Shown: piece after piece, positions 14,201 to 27,700 of the stretch | Numbering within the stretch: position 1 is the stretch's first letter | Layout of the letters: every line of letters starts with the position of its first letter | Assembly (NCBI GenBank): GCA_027574665.1 | Contig: CM050658.1 | Location: 21,526,317-21,590,316 of the forward strand | Source of the DNA: Rhynochetos jubatus | Lineage: Eukaryota; Chordata; Aves; Eurypygiformes; Rhynochetidae | DNA: 64,000 nt | Reading direction: 5' to 3' | Notes under the pieces: generated by a model | What the model saw: the letters and a program-made list of their open reading frames with translations, nothing else | Database searches by the model: none | What the model was told of the DNA's origin: nothing | Position numbers and translations under genes: made by a program

Positions 14201-17200
14201 TCTTGTAAAGGATCTTAAGTGCATTTTATAGCTGTGATCAATATGAGGGTCCTAAGCTGGAGTTTGTGAAATTCATTTTGTAACTGCATGGCTGTTGTCT
14301 TTCCCAGTGCTGCACTGTTCCTCACTTCTTAATTAGCTCCACTGATCAGTTTGATTTGCTGAGCTGAACCCAGCAAAGGGTCATTTAAGTGTAAATTGTG
14401 AAGAATTTTTATGGAAGTCTCCATTAATTCTATGTGTTAAATATGTGTTTCTCAGGGATATGAGAAAACACTAAGGTACAGCCTGTTTGACTGTGGCATC
14501 GTGACCCAGACCTGCGAACAGTAGTAGAAAAATGGCTTGATAAGTAGGTTTGACACTATTGTGAATATGTGAATGTGATGGGCAGGAAACAATCTCTGAA
14601 AAGAGTAAGACCATTTATAATGAATAAATTGGATGGCCAATGAATGTGCTAAAATATACATAATTAGCATCCATGTTTTAGCAAGGTTTAACTAAAGGCG
14701 TAGAGCCCTGGGGTTGTTCACTCTATAGTGCTTCTGAAGACCTGTCCCAGGTTGCAGTTCTGATAGGTCTGAATAGTTCAGTACAAAATAGGTAGCTGAG
14801 CTGTTGAGGGTTTATTTCAACAAATCAAACTCCTCGCTATTGCATTACTTGAGAAAATAAAAAGGCTGCAACCATACTTAAATATTGGTTACATTTTAGT
14901 TTTCATTTCTCTGTTGGGGAAAACCCCAGAAGTTTTGTGTGAGCACCTTAAAATGCAAAATGTAAGCTGTCAGGCTCTGGCTAGCTGACTGTAGTGTCAT
15001 TTCTCATTACTGAAGTCTCCACATTCTCCCCTCACCTCCCTTTTCATAGTCATGCTCCCTCAACCACCTGAATTTGCTGTTCTGGGGAGGGTTTTGCTAT
15101 TCATTTTCCACCCCTGCCCACCCAGTAACTTCATTATCCAGGCTGGAGGCAATAGCAGGTACACTATTAGTAAATTAACGTTCACCTCCTCACCCCTCCT
15201 CCCTCCCCCCTTGCCCATATTTCTTCATAATTTCTGAATGATTTATTTGGTTCTCAGATAGTTGAGATATTTTCAGGTTTATGTAGCAGCTACTCAGAAC
15301 CTGGAGTTTTGAAGGCTTTCTGAAACACCTGAAGCTCTTCTCCTTCACCTCCCTGAGGTAGCTCCCTTGCTTCTCTTGCATTGTGCACCTGTACACGACC
15401 TAGTTTATCGCCCCAGTCATAGGTGTTTTGGCTGGAGTGGAGGGGAGGCCTGTTCTTGTCCAGGGCAAACTGCATTGCACTTGGTTTGAGTCTAGCTTTA
15501 GTGACTGACATGGTTTATCACACTACTGACAGACCTGAGTAGTGCTTGTATTTCTGACTGTGGATAGTTTTGTATTGAGAGAGGACCCAATTTTACATGT
15601 CTTTCATAGCAGCGCATCTCTGGTCATTAGAATGCCTTCTAATTTACAATTGTGCAAAAAGGGACTGGCATATGGACCTGAAAAAAGGAAAATCATTGAA
15701 AAGAGTATATTGATGTAGTTGAAAAAATGAGCAGAAAGATTACTCAGTGTATCAAGACTAATGCATGAAAGAGGTGGAAAAACTGCTAGGATTAGGATGT
15801 TCCTTTTCGTGAGCTGATTACTAACAAGACACTGCAAGGTACCCAATGTGCTTGAAGACCCAATATTTAGAAATGGACTTTTCATACCTTTTACCCATCA
15901 TTTTCTCTGTGCTCCCATCAGGAGTTAAGCTTTGCTTGCCAGCAGTTAAGACTCAGTCACTAGTCCCAAAGAAAATTTATTTCTCAATAGCACGCTATAT
16001 AAAAGCTTTAATGGATTCAATGAGGCAGAAAGAAAGAGTAAAAGGACAGAAGAAAAAAAAATAAAAGAAAAAGATGTGTGGAAGAAAAAAAAAAAAGAAA
16101 ACTGGGGCCCATTGTAGGAGCCCAGGAAAAGGAACTAGGCAGCAATGATTGTATCTCCTGAAGTGCCTTTTGTTTTAGCCCAAAGTAATAGCAAAGAATA
16201 GCCCTTCATGGCGAGGCTTTAACACTCTGTCCAAGACTGATCTCTGTATTCAAAGGGGGAAAGTAGAACATTCATGAGATGCATGCAGAGTTCCTATTAT
16301 CCGCCTCCTCTGTGTGAGGTTTTAAAACAGCTACTGCGAAATTTTTTTCACTCTCCTGTGCACTGAGCATTTAAGGACACCTCGGATTTGTTATAAAAGG
16401 AGATTTTTGTGACCCTCTCAGTGATTTTCCCAAAATTCTGTTTGGCAGCTGGGGAAAGTGTCAAGTAGTAAACTTAAATCAGAATTGTACCATCATGATT
16501 TCATTCCTTCCCAGCTGCACCTTAACAGCAGAGATGATTTTATCTGAATACTTACTTAGTCTGGATGTAAGCCCTGGTCCACAGCCCAAGCAAGTGGAAA
16601 GTGTGTTTCAGTGCACCAAAGGACAGCTCAGGGCACATGAAGATGTGAGAGTTTTGGGGCGGAGAAATCAGCTGATCTCTCAACCTAATGTATGAAAAAG
16701 CATCAGGAGAGTGGGGAGCAGAGAAGGCAGAAGGCCAGCTGTTGTGTTTGCCCTGGTAATGCAGTGAAATTGGCTGAAAAATTAAAGGTGAAGCCAAAGG
16801 GCACAAATGAAAATAGAGGCATAGGGGAAATGTATCGATTGGCCTAAAGATAACACATACAGGTTTATTTTCTCCATAGAGGTTACCAGGCACTTTTAGC
16901 CCATTATAAAAAATATTTACATTTTATACACTGACCCAATGGAAAAAGAATTTAGAAATGCAATAGTTTCAGTCATTTGTTCTTATATGACCTCTTCATA
17001 TTTAGTTTCTCCTTTCACAGAACCTGTGCTTCCTTACCAGTTGTCTTATTCCCAACCCAAAATAATAGCCAATGATCAACGCCATACAGAACAACATCAA
17101 ACGAGATAAAATATAATTTTCTTTGTTTACTGTGAGCATTGCTGATGCACAGATGTCAGGGCTAAAACATCATGCATACAGGTACATGACACACTGCTCA

Positions 17201-18980
17201 TATCTGTGATTTATAACTGTTCAGGCTTTACGAAGCTATGTTTTGCAAAAATGTTTGTATGATCACCCGTATTCTAGTCCCTTTATGCATGTACAGAAAT
17301 CGCTATGGATACGGGTTTTGTTAGATCATAGCTTATGTATTTGGAATATTACTTGCACTTTTTCTTCAGCAAGAGCATACACTGTGTTTCTTTGGTCCCT
17401 CAACTTGAATACAGAAACATGAGGACTGGTATCCATTTATAGCACTGACTCTTAATGATGCTTCAATTTCCTATTTCTTCAGGTGAAGTAGAATAGATAT
17501 AATCCCTTCTTCTCACACAGGTAGTTTGTCCTCAGCTAGGGCTAATCTATGTAGCTTCAACATTGCCTCATTCGTAGCAATTTACAAAGCTGTTTATGGG
17601 AATCCATCCCCATGGCACTGTCTGGAAGGTTAATATTTTACCAAATTCCTGCCAGTGGGAAGGCAGACTTTCTCATTTCTGCAGTCAGTATAGGCCAGAG
17701 TTTTGGCCTTATCTACAATGCAAAGATGTCTTCGTAGTCGAAGTTTTGTTTACAAGGCTGTTCTTGTGAGATTTACAAACTGGAATTCTGTATAACACCC
17801 TGGTGTCAACGAACACAGATTGAATCCAAACTCAGTCTTAGGAATGGAAAAGCCTAATGAAATAAATTGCCACATAAGTAACAAAGGCAGCTTCAGGCAG
17901 TTGCTGGTGTTAGGCTGGTAACTCAAACTCACCCCCAAGAAGTGAGTTGGCTGCCATGTACCTGCTAGTCACTACTGCTGCTGGGCAATTGAAAAATTTG
18001 TGTGCTTAAAAAAGAAAAAAATCAAAATGTCCTGTATAAGCTTGATTATGTCATATGTAGAAAGTGTGAGTCACTGTTATAACAGTCTGACACAAAGAAT
18101 TAACTATAATAAAAACTTCTTTGTTTCCTGTGGGTATACAATGTGTTAATTGCCATCTGAGATAGTTAACCGTAATTCAGGTCAGTGAGTATTTTTGTGG
18201 TTTGGTTTGTGTCACTTGTTCCTGGAGTGCCTTACTGAAGTTAGAATCTCAGTGTACCAAGTCTTGGATGAACAGTGAGGTGCCTCTCTTCCCCAAAGAG
18301 CTTGCCTTTACATCCACGTAACAGGCAGTCAGAGATCTCTGTTGAACCGAAGGGATGCAGAGAGATCAAAGCATTTGCCTAAGAGAAAAATAAATTTGTG
18401 ATAGTAACATACTCTTAAGTCATGCTGTCTTCCAGCCCAGTGTCTTTATTGTGCGATTCCTCTCATTTTTCTGTTGTATCATGTCACCTTGTCTTCTCAG
18501 ACTGAAACTCAGCTCAAAAACACAATTAAATAGCAGCACACTGTGTCAGATCAGTGTCCTACAAGTCAGCCTTGAGGTGTTTTAGGGGCTAGATTTACAA
18601 GCTCTTTAGTAGGGAATTTACAGTGCAATAAGCCTTCAAGTAAAATAAAGGTGTAACTAACCACAACGTATTAGATGTGGTATCCATAGGGAATGGAAAT
18701 GTAAAGGTTTAGGGTCTGCAGGATAAGGGTACTTGTCAGTTTAGGTGGTAAGACTATTTATTGTATTTCTGTTATAATTATTATACTTAATACACAAGTA
18801 GTATTGGAAATGTTTTATGGTGAATGCATCTCTTGGCGGTCACCATGGCGATAAGGGCCTGTATTCCTCAGCTGATGATAGAAAATTTTCCGTCATCCTG
18901 CAGGTAGACAAACACACATCTTTTTCAATAATAAATGATAAGCTCTTTTTTTATCCTATAAACATCCTGAACCTCCTAAT

Positions 18981-19032
18981 AGAATAATAGAATTGTTTTG
19001 GTTGGAAAGGGGCTTTCAGGTCATATTGTCCG
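18981..19032 (-). mobile_element. CR1 LINE tail, very short, antisense
   Basis: The plus strand reads AGAATAATAGAATTGTTTTG then GTTGGAAAGGGGCTTTCAGG, which is the reverse complement of the last about 50 bases of a CR1 element. Beyond TCATATTGTCC the match fades. It is a typical heavily 5'-truncated insertion. Confidence 0.75.
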
Positions 19033-20730
19033 ATACATGAGTTTCATGATTACAAAAAATATCAAAAGAAAGAAGAGGTGTGAGCATGCTATAGGGATGT
19101 CTGTCTTTTGCCTGCATGTTTACACATCACCTTTTTCCCCAGCATTTATTGCCCAAGATTAAGTAATGCTGTGGTACTCTCGGAAAACAGTGTACAGAAT
19201 TGACAGATAGATGATTTAGAGTTGGCCGCTAACATGCTGGAGTGCTCAGAAGATTGATAGGCTACATATCAAAAAAAGGCTGATGTGTGACTAGTTTTGG
19301 TGCAAAGTTCTGGGGAAATTCCTAATTCCTATTGTATTGGTGTTTCATAGTTTTAATATTTTCAATTATTTAAGTTTCTTATATAGTCATGCATTTATTT
19401 GATGACTTCTGAGATGCTGGTTACAGTGCCTGATTCTTCTCTTACCTCCTTCCCAATCAAGGCCTTTGTGCAGATTTGCTGACTGACATCTTTTATGGCC
19501 ACCTAAAGAAGGAGCAGTTCTAGCTGGAAACCTTACCTACTAATCCTTTTGGTAGCTAGCATGGGATCCACTTTCCAGAGTGCACGCAGTCACCTTTTTT
19601 CATTAGTGCTGGTGTTCATTCGGAGTTGTGTATTGGTTTTTTGTTTATTTATTTCAGTGTTTTTTTAAAGACAAGTGAGGCAAGTCAAGCAGGTCAGCAA
19701 GCAAGCGAAGGTGGAGATGATAAGGAGTATTGTTGTGAAGCTTTAGTTCACTAGAAAAAGTTGATTCACTGAAACTAGTCATTCTTCAGACCAGCTAGCA
19801 ACTTCATGAGGATAACACTAATCTGGAAAACCCAGTTTCATGTTCTCCAGCAAGCAGTCAGAGGGGAAACCAACATTTCAGTCCTCTGGATCGGAGGAAT
19901 GAGTTGGCCAAAAATTTTGAGTTCATTTCAGTGCAGATCTAAGATCTTACAAATGTTGGCGTGACAGGAAAATCATCTCCCGTCGTGTTCTGACCCTGCA
20001 TCTCTATCTGCTTTACAGGTTCAACATTTTCAGAATATGTCAGAACCCACTGACTGGTGCCTTCAGTGAGAGCTGAAAGGCATGTCTAGAGTAGCGAAGA
20101 AATAAAATTCACTTAACGCCTCATCAGTCCCCCAGTTTGGCCTGTGTAAACTCAGTACCAAAGCTGGAAATTCAGGTGCTAGTATGGGAAAATTCTGACA
20201 CACTGTAAATTATTTTCATGGAAATGGGATTGTCCTATATCAGAACTAATCATCCCATATTAAATGCTTTTTAAGCAAATTTCAGATTTCAGTGCATATA
20301 TGTCTGGCTTGTTGTGAATGAAGGCAAACTAGGTGGCAGGCAGAAGTCTGAAAATCCTGAAAGGTTCTGAAAAGGAACAGTGTTGATTTATAAAAGCTTG
20401 AACTTTTTAAAGACCTTTTCAAAATGGAAAAAACCCCATCCATCAGTTAATTAATTACTCCTAATTTATATTTAATATTCTTCCTGATTGATTTTTACAG
20501 TTGACTTTTACTTGATTAAAAAGCAGTCTTTGATTTTGAGATATTTGTGGCTCTGCGAATTCCCTACTTGATGGGAGCTCTACATAAACACTTTTGCTTG
20601 CAGTAAACGAACTTAGCCAAGTTTGCTTCCTCCCTATGAGTCCTTCTCTCCCAGCCCACAACCACAGCACAGGTCTTCCTCCTTGTGCACTTGAATGTTA
20701 CAAACACCATTAAATTAATGTTCTTATTTT

Positions 20731-21627
20731 AGAATCATAGAATGGTTTGGGTTGGAAGGGACCTTAAAGACCATCTAGTTCCAACCCCCTGCCATGGGCC
20801 CGGACACCCTCCACTAGACCAGGTTGCTCCAAGTCTCATCCAGCCTGGCCTTGGACACTTCCAGAGATGGGGCATCCACAGCTTCTCTGGGCAACATATG
20901 CCAGTGCCTCCCCACCCTCTCTGGGAAGAATTTCTTCCTGATATCTAATCTAAATCTCCCCACTTTCAATTTAAACCCGTTACCCCTTGTTCAGTTACTA
21001 CAGGCCCTTGTAAAAAGCCCCCCACCCAGCTTCCCTGTAGGCCTCCTTCAGGTACTGGAAGGCTGCGATATAACCTCTCTGGAGCCTTCTCTTCTCCAGG
21101 TTGAACAAGCCCAACTCTCTCAGCCTTTCTTCATCAGAGAGGTGCTTCAGTCCCTGGACTATCTTCATGGCCTCCTCTGGACTCGCTCCAACATCTTCTG
21201 ATGTTGAGGACCCCAGAGTGGGACGCAGTACTCCAGGTGGGGTCTCAGGAGAGGAGAGGAGAGGGGGAGACTCCCCTCCCTCGACCTGCTGGCCATGCTT
21301 CTCCTGATCCAGCCCAGGATCTGGTTGGCTTTCTGGGCTGCCAGCGCACACTGCTGGCTCATGGCCAGCTTTTCAGCCCCCAGTACCCCCACGTCCTTCA
21401 CCTCAGGGCTGCTCTCAAGCCATTCTCAGCCCAGCCTGTACTTGTGCCTGGGACTGCCCCGACCCAGGTGCAGGACCTTGCACTTGGCCTGTTGAACTCC
21501 ATGAGGTTGGCAGAGGCCCAGCTCTCCAGCCTGTCAGGGTCCCTCGGGATGGCATCTCTTCCCTCCAGCGTGTTGACCGCACCACACAGCTTGGTGTCTT
21601 CAGCAAACTTGCTGAGGGTGCACTCAA
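20731..21627 (-). mobile_element. CR1 LINE, about 0.9 kb, 3' UTR plus C-terminal part of ORF2, antisense
   Basis: This is the largest well-preserved repeat in the window. On the plus strand it begins AGAATCATAGAATGGTTTGG, the reverse complement of the CR1 tail, and runs through landmarks such as TTGGACACTTCCAGAGATGG, GAGCCTTCTCTTCTCCAGG and GGACTCGCTCCAACATCTTC to a 5' truncation near GGGTGCACTCAA. Minus-strand frames recall the end of CR1 ORF2 (reverse transcriptase): [20 protein letters not shown] then AQKANQILG (within 21165-21401), and [20 protein letters not shown] (within 20998-21351). These lie in different frames, so the ORF is frameshifted as well as truncated. All plus-strand open frames in this interval are shadows of this element. 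It is higher in GC than the DNA around it. Confidence 0.95.
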
Positions 21628-21737
21628 TTTTAGCTCTTCATAGTACACCATTATTTCATTTGCCATTCTAGTTCAAGGCTGGCCCATTTATGGTGAGATA
21701 AAATAATTAATTTAAATCAATAACCTCTTCAATGTAA

Positions 21738-21776
21738 CAAAACAAAACCAAAAACCCCCTAAAACAAAACAAAACA
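21738..21776. repeat. AAAAC/CAAAA-rich low-complexity tract
   Basis: There are repeated AACAAAAC-like units, first AACAAAACAAAACC and then AAACAAAACAAAACAAC, about 110 bases beyond the 5'-truncated end of the neighbouring CR1 copy. It is a simple-sequence tract without further structure. Confidence 0.7.
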
Positions 21777-24700
21777 ACACCACCCAATCCCTCTCCTCCC
21801 TCCCTGCCAAAATCTGATTTTATCATCAGGTTGTTTCTTTTCTATTTACACTGGTAGAGCTGTAGCTGCTTGCCAAATTGTAGTGCTCATTTTGCTAAAG
21901 GTTTCCTGCAACTTGCTGCCCTTGAAAATCACACTACAGGCCTCCCCTTGCTTCCCGGAATGATTTTGGGCATACCACTGTTACAGCTGTTGGAATTTTT
22001 GCATTGGCAGTGTAGTACCAATATATTAAGAATACACACTTTCTAACAAATGGGTAGCACACTGTTAGGCATGTTAGAGTTCAGAATTGTTGCATCCTTT
22101 ACCTTTTTTTATCAGCATCACTCCTCTGAGGACACTCAAGCAGTTAGTAAGAGTAGGGTAATTATGGAGTTTGGACCGGTTTTACAGTATCTGGTATGCA
22201 TAGTACTTACTTGGTGCATTCTTCTAAAGACTGTACAAGCATTTGCTGGAAAGAACTTATTTCTTCCAGGTTTCCCATTCAGTATTGGTGGAGTTTAACC
22301 TGGAGCCAAAGTAAAGAAAAGGTGTTTAGCTCTGCAGCTATTGACTAATTTTGTTTTAATAAAACCTACAGACTCAAAAGCAAATGCTTACTGGTTCTTA
22401 GATGAAGGACTGTCTTAGACCAGGAGCAAACTGAATAAAAGGAAGCCCTGCCTCAACCATTTCACAGTCCACACAAAAAAATACACACTGACATGGAAAT
22501 TGAAGTTTTGGCCACATAAACCTTCCCCAATACATGTGAGCTTAATTTTAAAGCACCAGAACAAACTCACCTACTTTTCACTGACTTGTAATGATCGCAG
22601 GTAGTTTGAAACCATTGTTTGCAGCTCCTTTGCATATTCATTTTCTGTTTCTAATACATTTTGTAGCACCTACAATAAATGACAGTTGCTAATTGGTATT
22701 TTTCTTTTGAGATACTTAAAACTGGTATTGGTTTTGAGCATTTTGAAAACATATGAAAATTTGCTTAACACTGGGAAATTTAAATGAATGTTCCTATATT
22801 AAAAAGATTAAATACCTGCAAGAAAGCATTACATACTATACACTTACAAAATTCAGAGGAAAAAAACCACCACACACATGGCAAGCCATGCGTTAGCCTT
22901 ACACAAAAGAAGCGGTAAACTACAGGAGTTTCACTGAGCTTAAACTTCCACTGTGAAATTTGAGAGCTGCATATTTGAATACTGAGGAACAGCAGACTGG
23001 GAGGATGCAAATCATTGCGCTGAGTTCCTATGATTTCTGAGTTGTATTTTAGTAAAGGTATTTATCTAGGAAGGAAGGAAGTCTTCCTGCTCTCCTCCTT
23101 TGACACTTAATGACAGCAACAAATGTAGTACATTGTGTGGATTCACTAGTGAATCTTTCTGTACACTTCAGTGCAGTGTCTCCAAAAACTGTTATAGACC
23201 TTTGCGTTAATTTTTAGACTGTGTAAACTTGGGGTAACCCTGTAAATAGTTTCCTATAAGCCTTAATCTACGTGAAGTGAGTCTCTTCTCTTGATGTCCT
23301 ACAGCAAATTTTACTATGAATTTGACCAAGGCCTATTCAGACTGGAATTAATTCTTGAAATACATAGAACTGTAATTTAAAGACATTCTTTCAGGGTCCA
23401 GCCCATCTATTGTGATCAGTATTACTTATTTTAGAAGCTCTTGGCACACTCTTTGTAAGTCATTAGGTCATGATTGAACTGTGCATGCATATGGTCAGCT
23501 CAAGAAAGAATCTGATTTAAACCTACATTTAAATGCTGGTGCTCACAAAATTAATTTAAATGATGTAATAGAGGCTTCTACATGTTACATACGCACTTTT
23601 GTGTGTTCTGTTCCCCGTGACTGGGCTTTACTGATTATGTCTGCATAGAGGGAAAATGCTGTTCCAAGAAGCACTTCTCAATCTGTGTTTTCCAATTATA
23701 GGGATTGGGCAGTCTCTGCAGAATCACTGAAACTCCCTTTGCTCACGTAGCCTGGTTCCTTTCTGAAGGAGATGTGGGAAGTTGTGTCCCCCCTCATTGT
23801 ATTAAAACACTGAGTTGAGGAGTAGGGGTAACCAAGGAGCTGGGTGTTGCTGAGGGTGCAAAGTGCACCCTCTGCAGTGTAGATGCAGCTATCCTCCAAA
23901 ATACTTGTGTTGAAATCTCCCAGGCTATATTTGTAACCATTTCTGTTTGGATTCTCTTGGGAGTCTAACAAATTAATGTTTTGGGCCAGCAGTATATGTT
24001 AAATTAAGGAATTTTTACACAAATACATGCAAACCTAGCTTGGCATTTGATTTAGGAAGCACATTCTTTTTGATTAAATACCAGGCCAATAGATCCCACC
24101 AAAATAACCAAGAAGCTTGAAGAGCAATTTTAGGAGAAATGACAGTTCTTGAGTTCTGTGGTCCTTGGGCAATCTGGAAACAAAACCATCTGTAGCTATT
24201 AGCTGGGAAATAATTTTAAATAATGCATATTTAGAAAACTTGATGTTGCTTAAAGAATATTTATGGGGAGAAATATCACATCATCTAAGTGAACTGTTCA
24301 CTCACTTCAGCCAGGAATGTGAGTTGCTGCAGTGCAGTGATGTTTACTGTCTTTAGTACTTTTTAATGGCTTTCCAATTTTCTCTCTTGGATTGGTCAAA
24401 ACTTCCACTGCCTTTTTCTTCCCCTCCTTTTGAAACTTTTGACTACAGTAGGTAGTTTTTAGAACACAGAATATGTTGTTGAAATGGAATTTGAGAAGTG
24501 ATGAAAAGTTCATAAAGTGAGACCCAGTGTAAAGAATAATTCTTGCTGAAAAAAATAGGAAACAAAGATTTTTCACCCATTTTCTAATATTAAAATGAAG
24601 TTACAAATAATGGCTTTGGCTTGTTACAGCATTTTTCAGCTGAGAGATAGCTCCCTTCCACCCATTCAGTAAAATAACAGTCAAACCAAAATGGAATAGA

Positions 24701-27700
24701 ATGTAATATTTTTTCTGCATTGACTCAAAATTAATTTTGCTGTTGAGTTTTCATTTCACTGTAAATGAAACTTTCAGCTCGACTCAAACATCTATTTACT
24801 TTGCTATTTATGTATTTATTACTTTTATCACCCCATGGATACAACTCATCCGTGTGTTTTCTGTGTCCCAGACCTCAGTGGGTTGCGGTGTTAGAAGTGT
24901 TTATCCCTCTCTGCTGTTATTGTATCATGTAGAATTTTGTACTTCTTGTGATTACTGTGCATTTAACAAGGTTCTTACATACCTTCATCAAGTATCTTTT
25001 CCTAGCCCCTATCTTCTAGCTCATCTTGTATTCCCAGTGATTTATTCCTCCTTTATACTTCTTTCTCAGCTCTCAAATCTCATTACATTTTCTCACCTGT
25101 TGTTTTTTTAACTTCTTTCTACTCCAAGTCTAACCAACTGCACTCACACATGATTCATTAGTAGTTAAGAAGAAATTCTGCAGTTTGTAAGCAATCTGGT
25201 TAAGGGTGATTCACAAGATTATTCTGGAGCCAATTCCCCTCTGTGGATAAACAAGCAAGACAAACAGCAGATGATGCTGAATTAATCTAAAACACACAGA
25301 GAAAGTAGAAAAATAAGCCATTTTGCTGATTCTCTCTCTCTCCCCCACCCTCCCAATCATACATCATACAAATCCACTCATCTGGTATTTTGCTGTGGTT
25401 TTGCTTTAATTTCTTTTTCAGCCTATGAATTTTTAGCTTTAAAATGTAGGCAGATCTAGAAGTTTTTCTTCCTTTTGACATACTGTTTAAAAACTTGTGA
25501 ATCAGCTGTCGTTCTTTTATACTGGTCTATAACATTTTTCTTGTAAAACAAATTAATGTTGAAAAATGTCTCCTTGGTTGTCATGTGTACGTCCCTAGAT
25601 ACTATAGTGTCGTGTCAGCAAAAGACTCTTTTTCAAACAAAGCTGAATGGAAAATTTCACAGTATACCATGGTGGCTAGAAAGCAGATCTTTTATAGCAT
25701 TATCATCTGCTGTTAACACGTGAAATTGGAAAAATATTAGTAGAGCCAGCATGGCTTTGTTAATTACGGCATGTAGAACCCTTATTTATCTTTAATATTG
25801 ATGGAAATCATGCCAAGTTGGTAACACCTGGGTGTCTCTACAAAGACAGCAGAGCTGCCAGACAGTGGTAAGATTTCTATGAGATTATAGATTATATTTC
25901 TGTAGTTGTACTAATACGACCTTCTGCATCAACACTGTAAAGCAGAATAAAAATTACTGTTTTCCCTATCGCATCACTCAAGCAGTGATATTTTGGTTCC
26001 CAAGCTGTTTCTCCCCACTGGAGTGTGCTGCAGTGTGGGCATAACTTTCTTTTATTTGTTCTGTATAGACAAACCTTGTATGTCACTGAGATCTGAAGCT
26101 TGCTCAGCAGTCTGCTCCCAACATAGGAAGTTGGTGGTGTCAATCTAGTTTGCTGTGGTCACAGTGTCCACTAAACAAATGACTAGCCAACAGGCTGAAA
26201 ACACTAAATGAAGGATAAGGATGAGCAGGGCACAGGGTCAGGTCTTATTTTCCATATAACTCTTCTAATAATGAGCTTGGGCAAATTGCTGGCAATTCTT
26301 GCAGTGACACTACCTGTGTTTATAGCCTAATGGAGCAATAGAGGACTTTAGGGGAAGGGGTTTAGAAAGCCAGTAATTTTCTGAAGCATCAAGTGAAATC
26401 AAACACTTAATAAACATCCATAAATTGCAATGGTTCATTATAGTCCAAGCAAGCTGGAACATCGCAGCTTGCAGGAAAGATTTCCCTCAACTTCCTCGCC
26501 TCAGAAAGTTATATTTTGTTCATTGAATTCTAGTTGAGTTACGTTCACAGCAAGAGCCAAGCAAAGGATCAAAGTTCACTGTTCATGGTTCGCCCTGCTA
26601 AGAAGTTGTTGTGCGGTAGTCTGTGAGCATCAGGCTGATGTGTTCTGTAACAGCTATAACCAGAGAAATCTATTTTTAGGCTTTGAGACTTCTGTGGGTG
26701 CATGGCTCAATTCATTGCGTGTGGGGTGTCTTCCTTATTCTCAATGAATTTATCACGTATTTCTTGTACATGTTCTCACAAGCCAAGTCACCTTCACTTG
26801 AACCTCTGTGACATGATATTGCCAGAATGTCCAGAAAAGCACCTTTTCATTTAGGACAAGAAGCTCAACAGTGCCAGTAGCCAAACTTGAACCTAGGCAC
26901 CATATTTGCACTTTAAATATACTTAGGTATGAAAAGATGCAAACTGGTAGTTAGTTCAGTTCCCAAGATCTTTATGATGCCTTACTCATGAAATCATTTC
27001 ATAGATATCTAGGTATCTTTGTAACTAACCTTGAGTGATACAGATATCTAAGTCTCTTAAGGTTTTGGTATTTGACTTACTTCCATTACTTTGGTACTTA
27101 AAGTTCATGGGAGTCAATAAAATATCTATTCTGATGATCTTTGCTCCTAATGTACTTTCGGTTAAGCACAGAAGTATGCTTAAGAGCTGTGAGATGTCCC
27201 AGTAGGTGCCTTTCCACATACTTGTATGTCTAAATATCTTTGTAAGTTTGTCTTTCAGCTATATTGTAATGGGAGAATTTGGTGCAAAAACTAGCATGCC
27301 AGAAATTTTTATTTTGTTTCCAACTCCGAGCAATGCCAGTGTTTAAGCGCCAGTTTAAAAAAAGCATTTTGAGCATTGGAATGCAAATTAACATACCAAG
27401 CAATTAAAGTCAATTAAAACAGGATGCAGTGTAATTAGAAACAGTTGTGTTCACATTTGTATTCAGAGAGGTTTGATGTGTTGAAAGAGAAGAAAACAAT
27501 TCAGGAAACTTTTAATGCGTACAGATGTGATGATGATACTAATAATGGCATTTGATTTCTAAAATGCCCCCTCCTCCCTCACTCACGAGGTCTCAAGAAG
27601 CGTGATAAAATGAGGAGCTGATGCACTGGATGCAGTGGAATGAAGTTGCTCAACATATTGGGAAAATCGAACACCACCTACAAGTGGTGGCCTTCTCTCC

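Noticed and set aside
21201-21671. 156-codon plus-strand open frame and neighbouring plus-strand frames
   Set aside because: They are antisense shadows of the CR1 ORF2 region, which explains their length and GC content.
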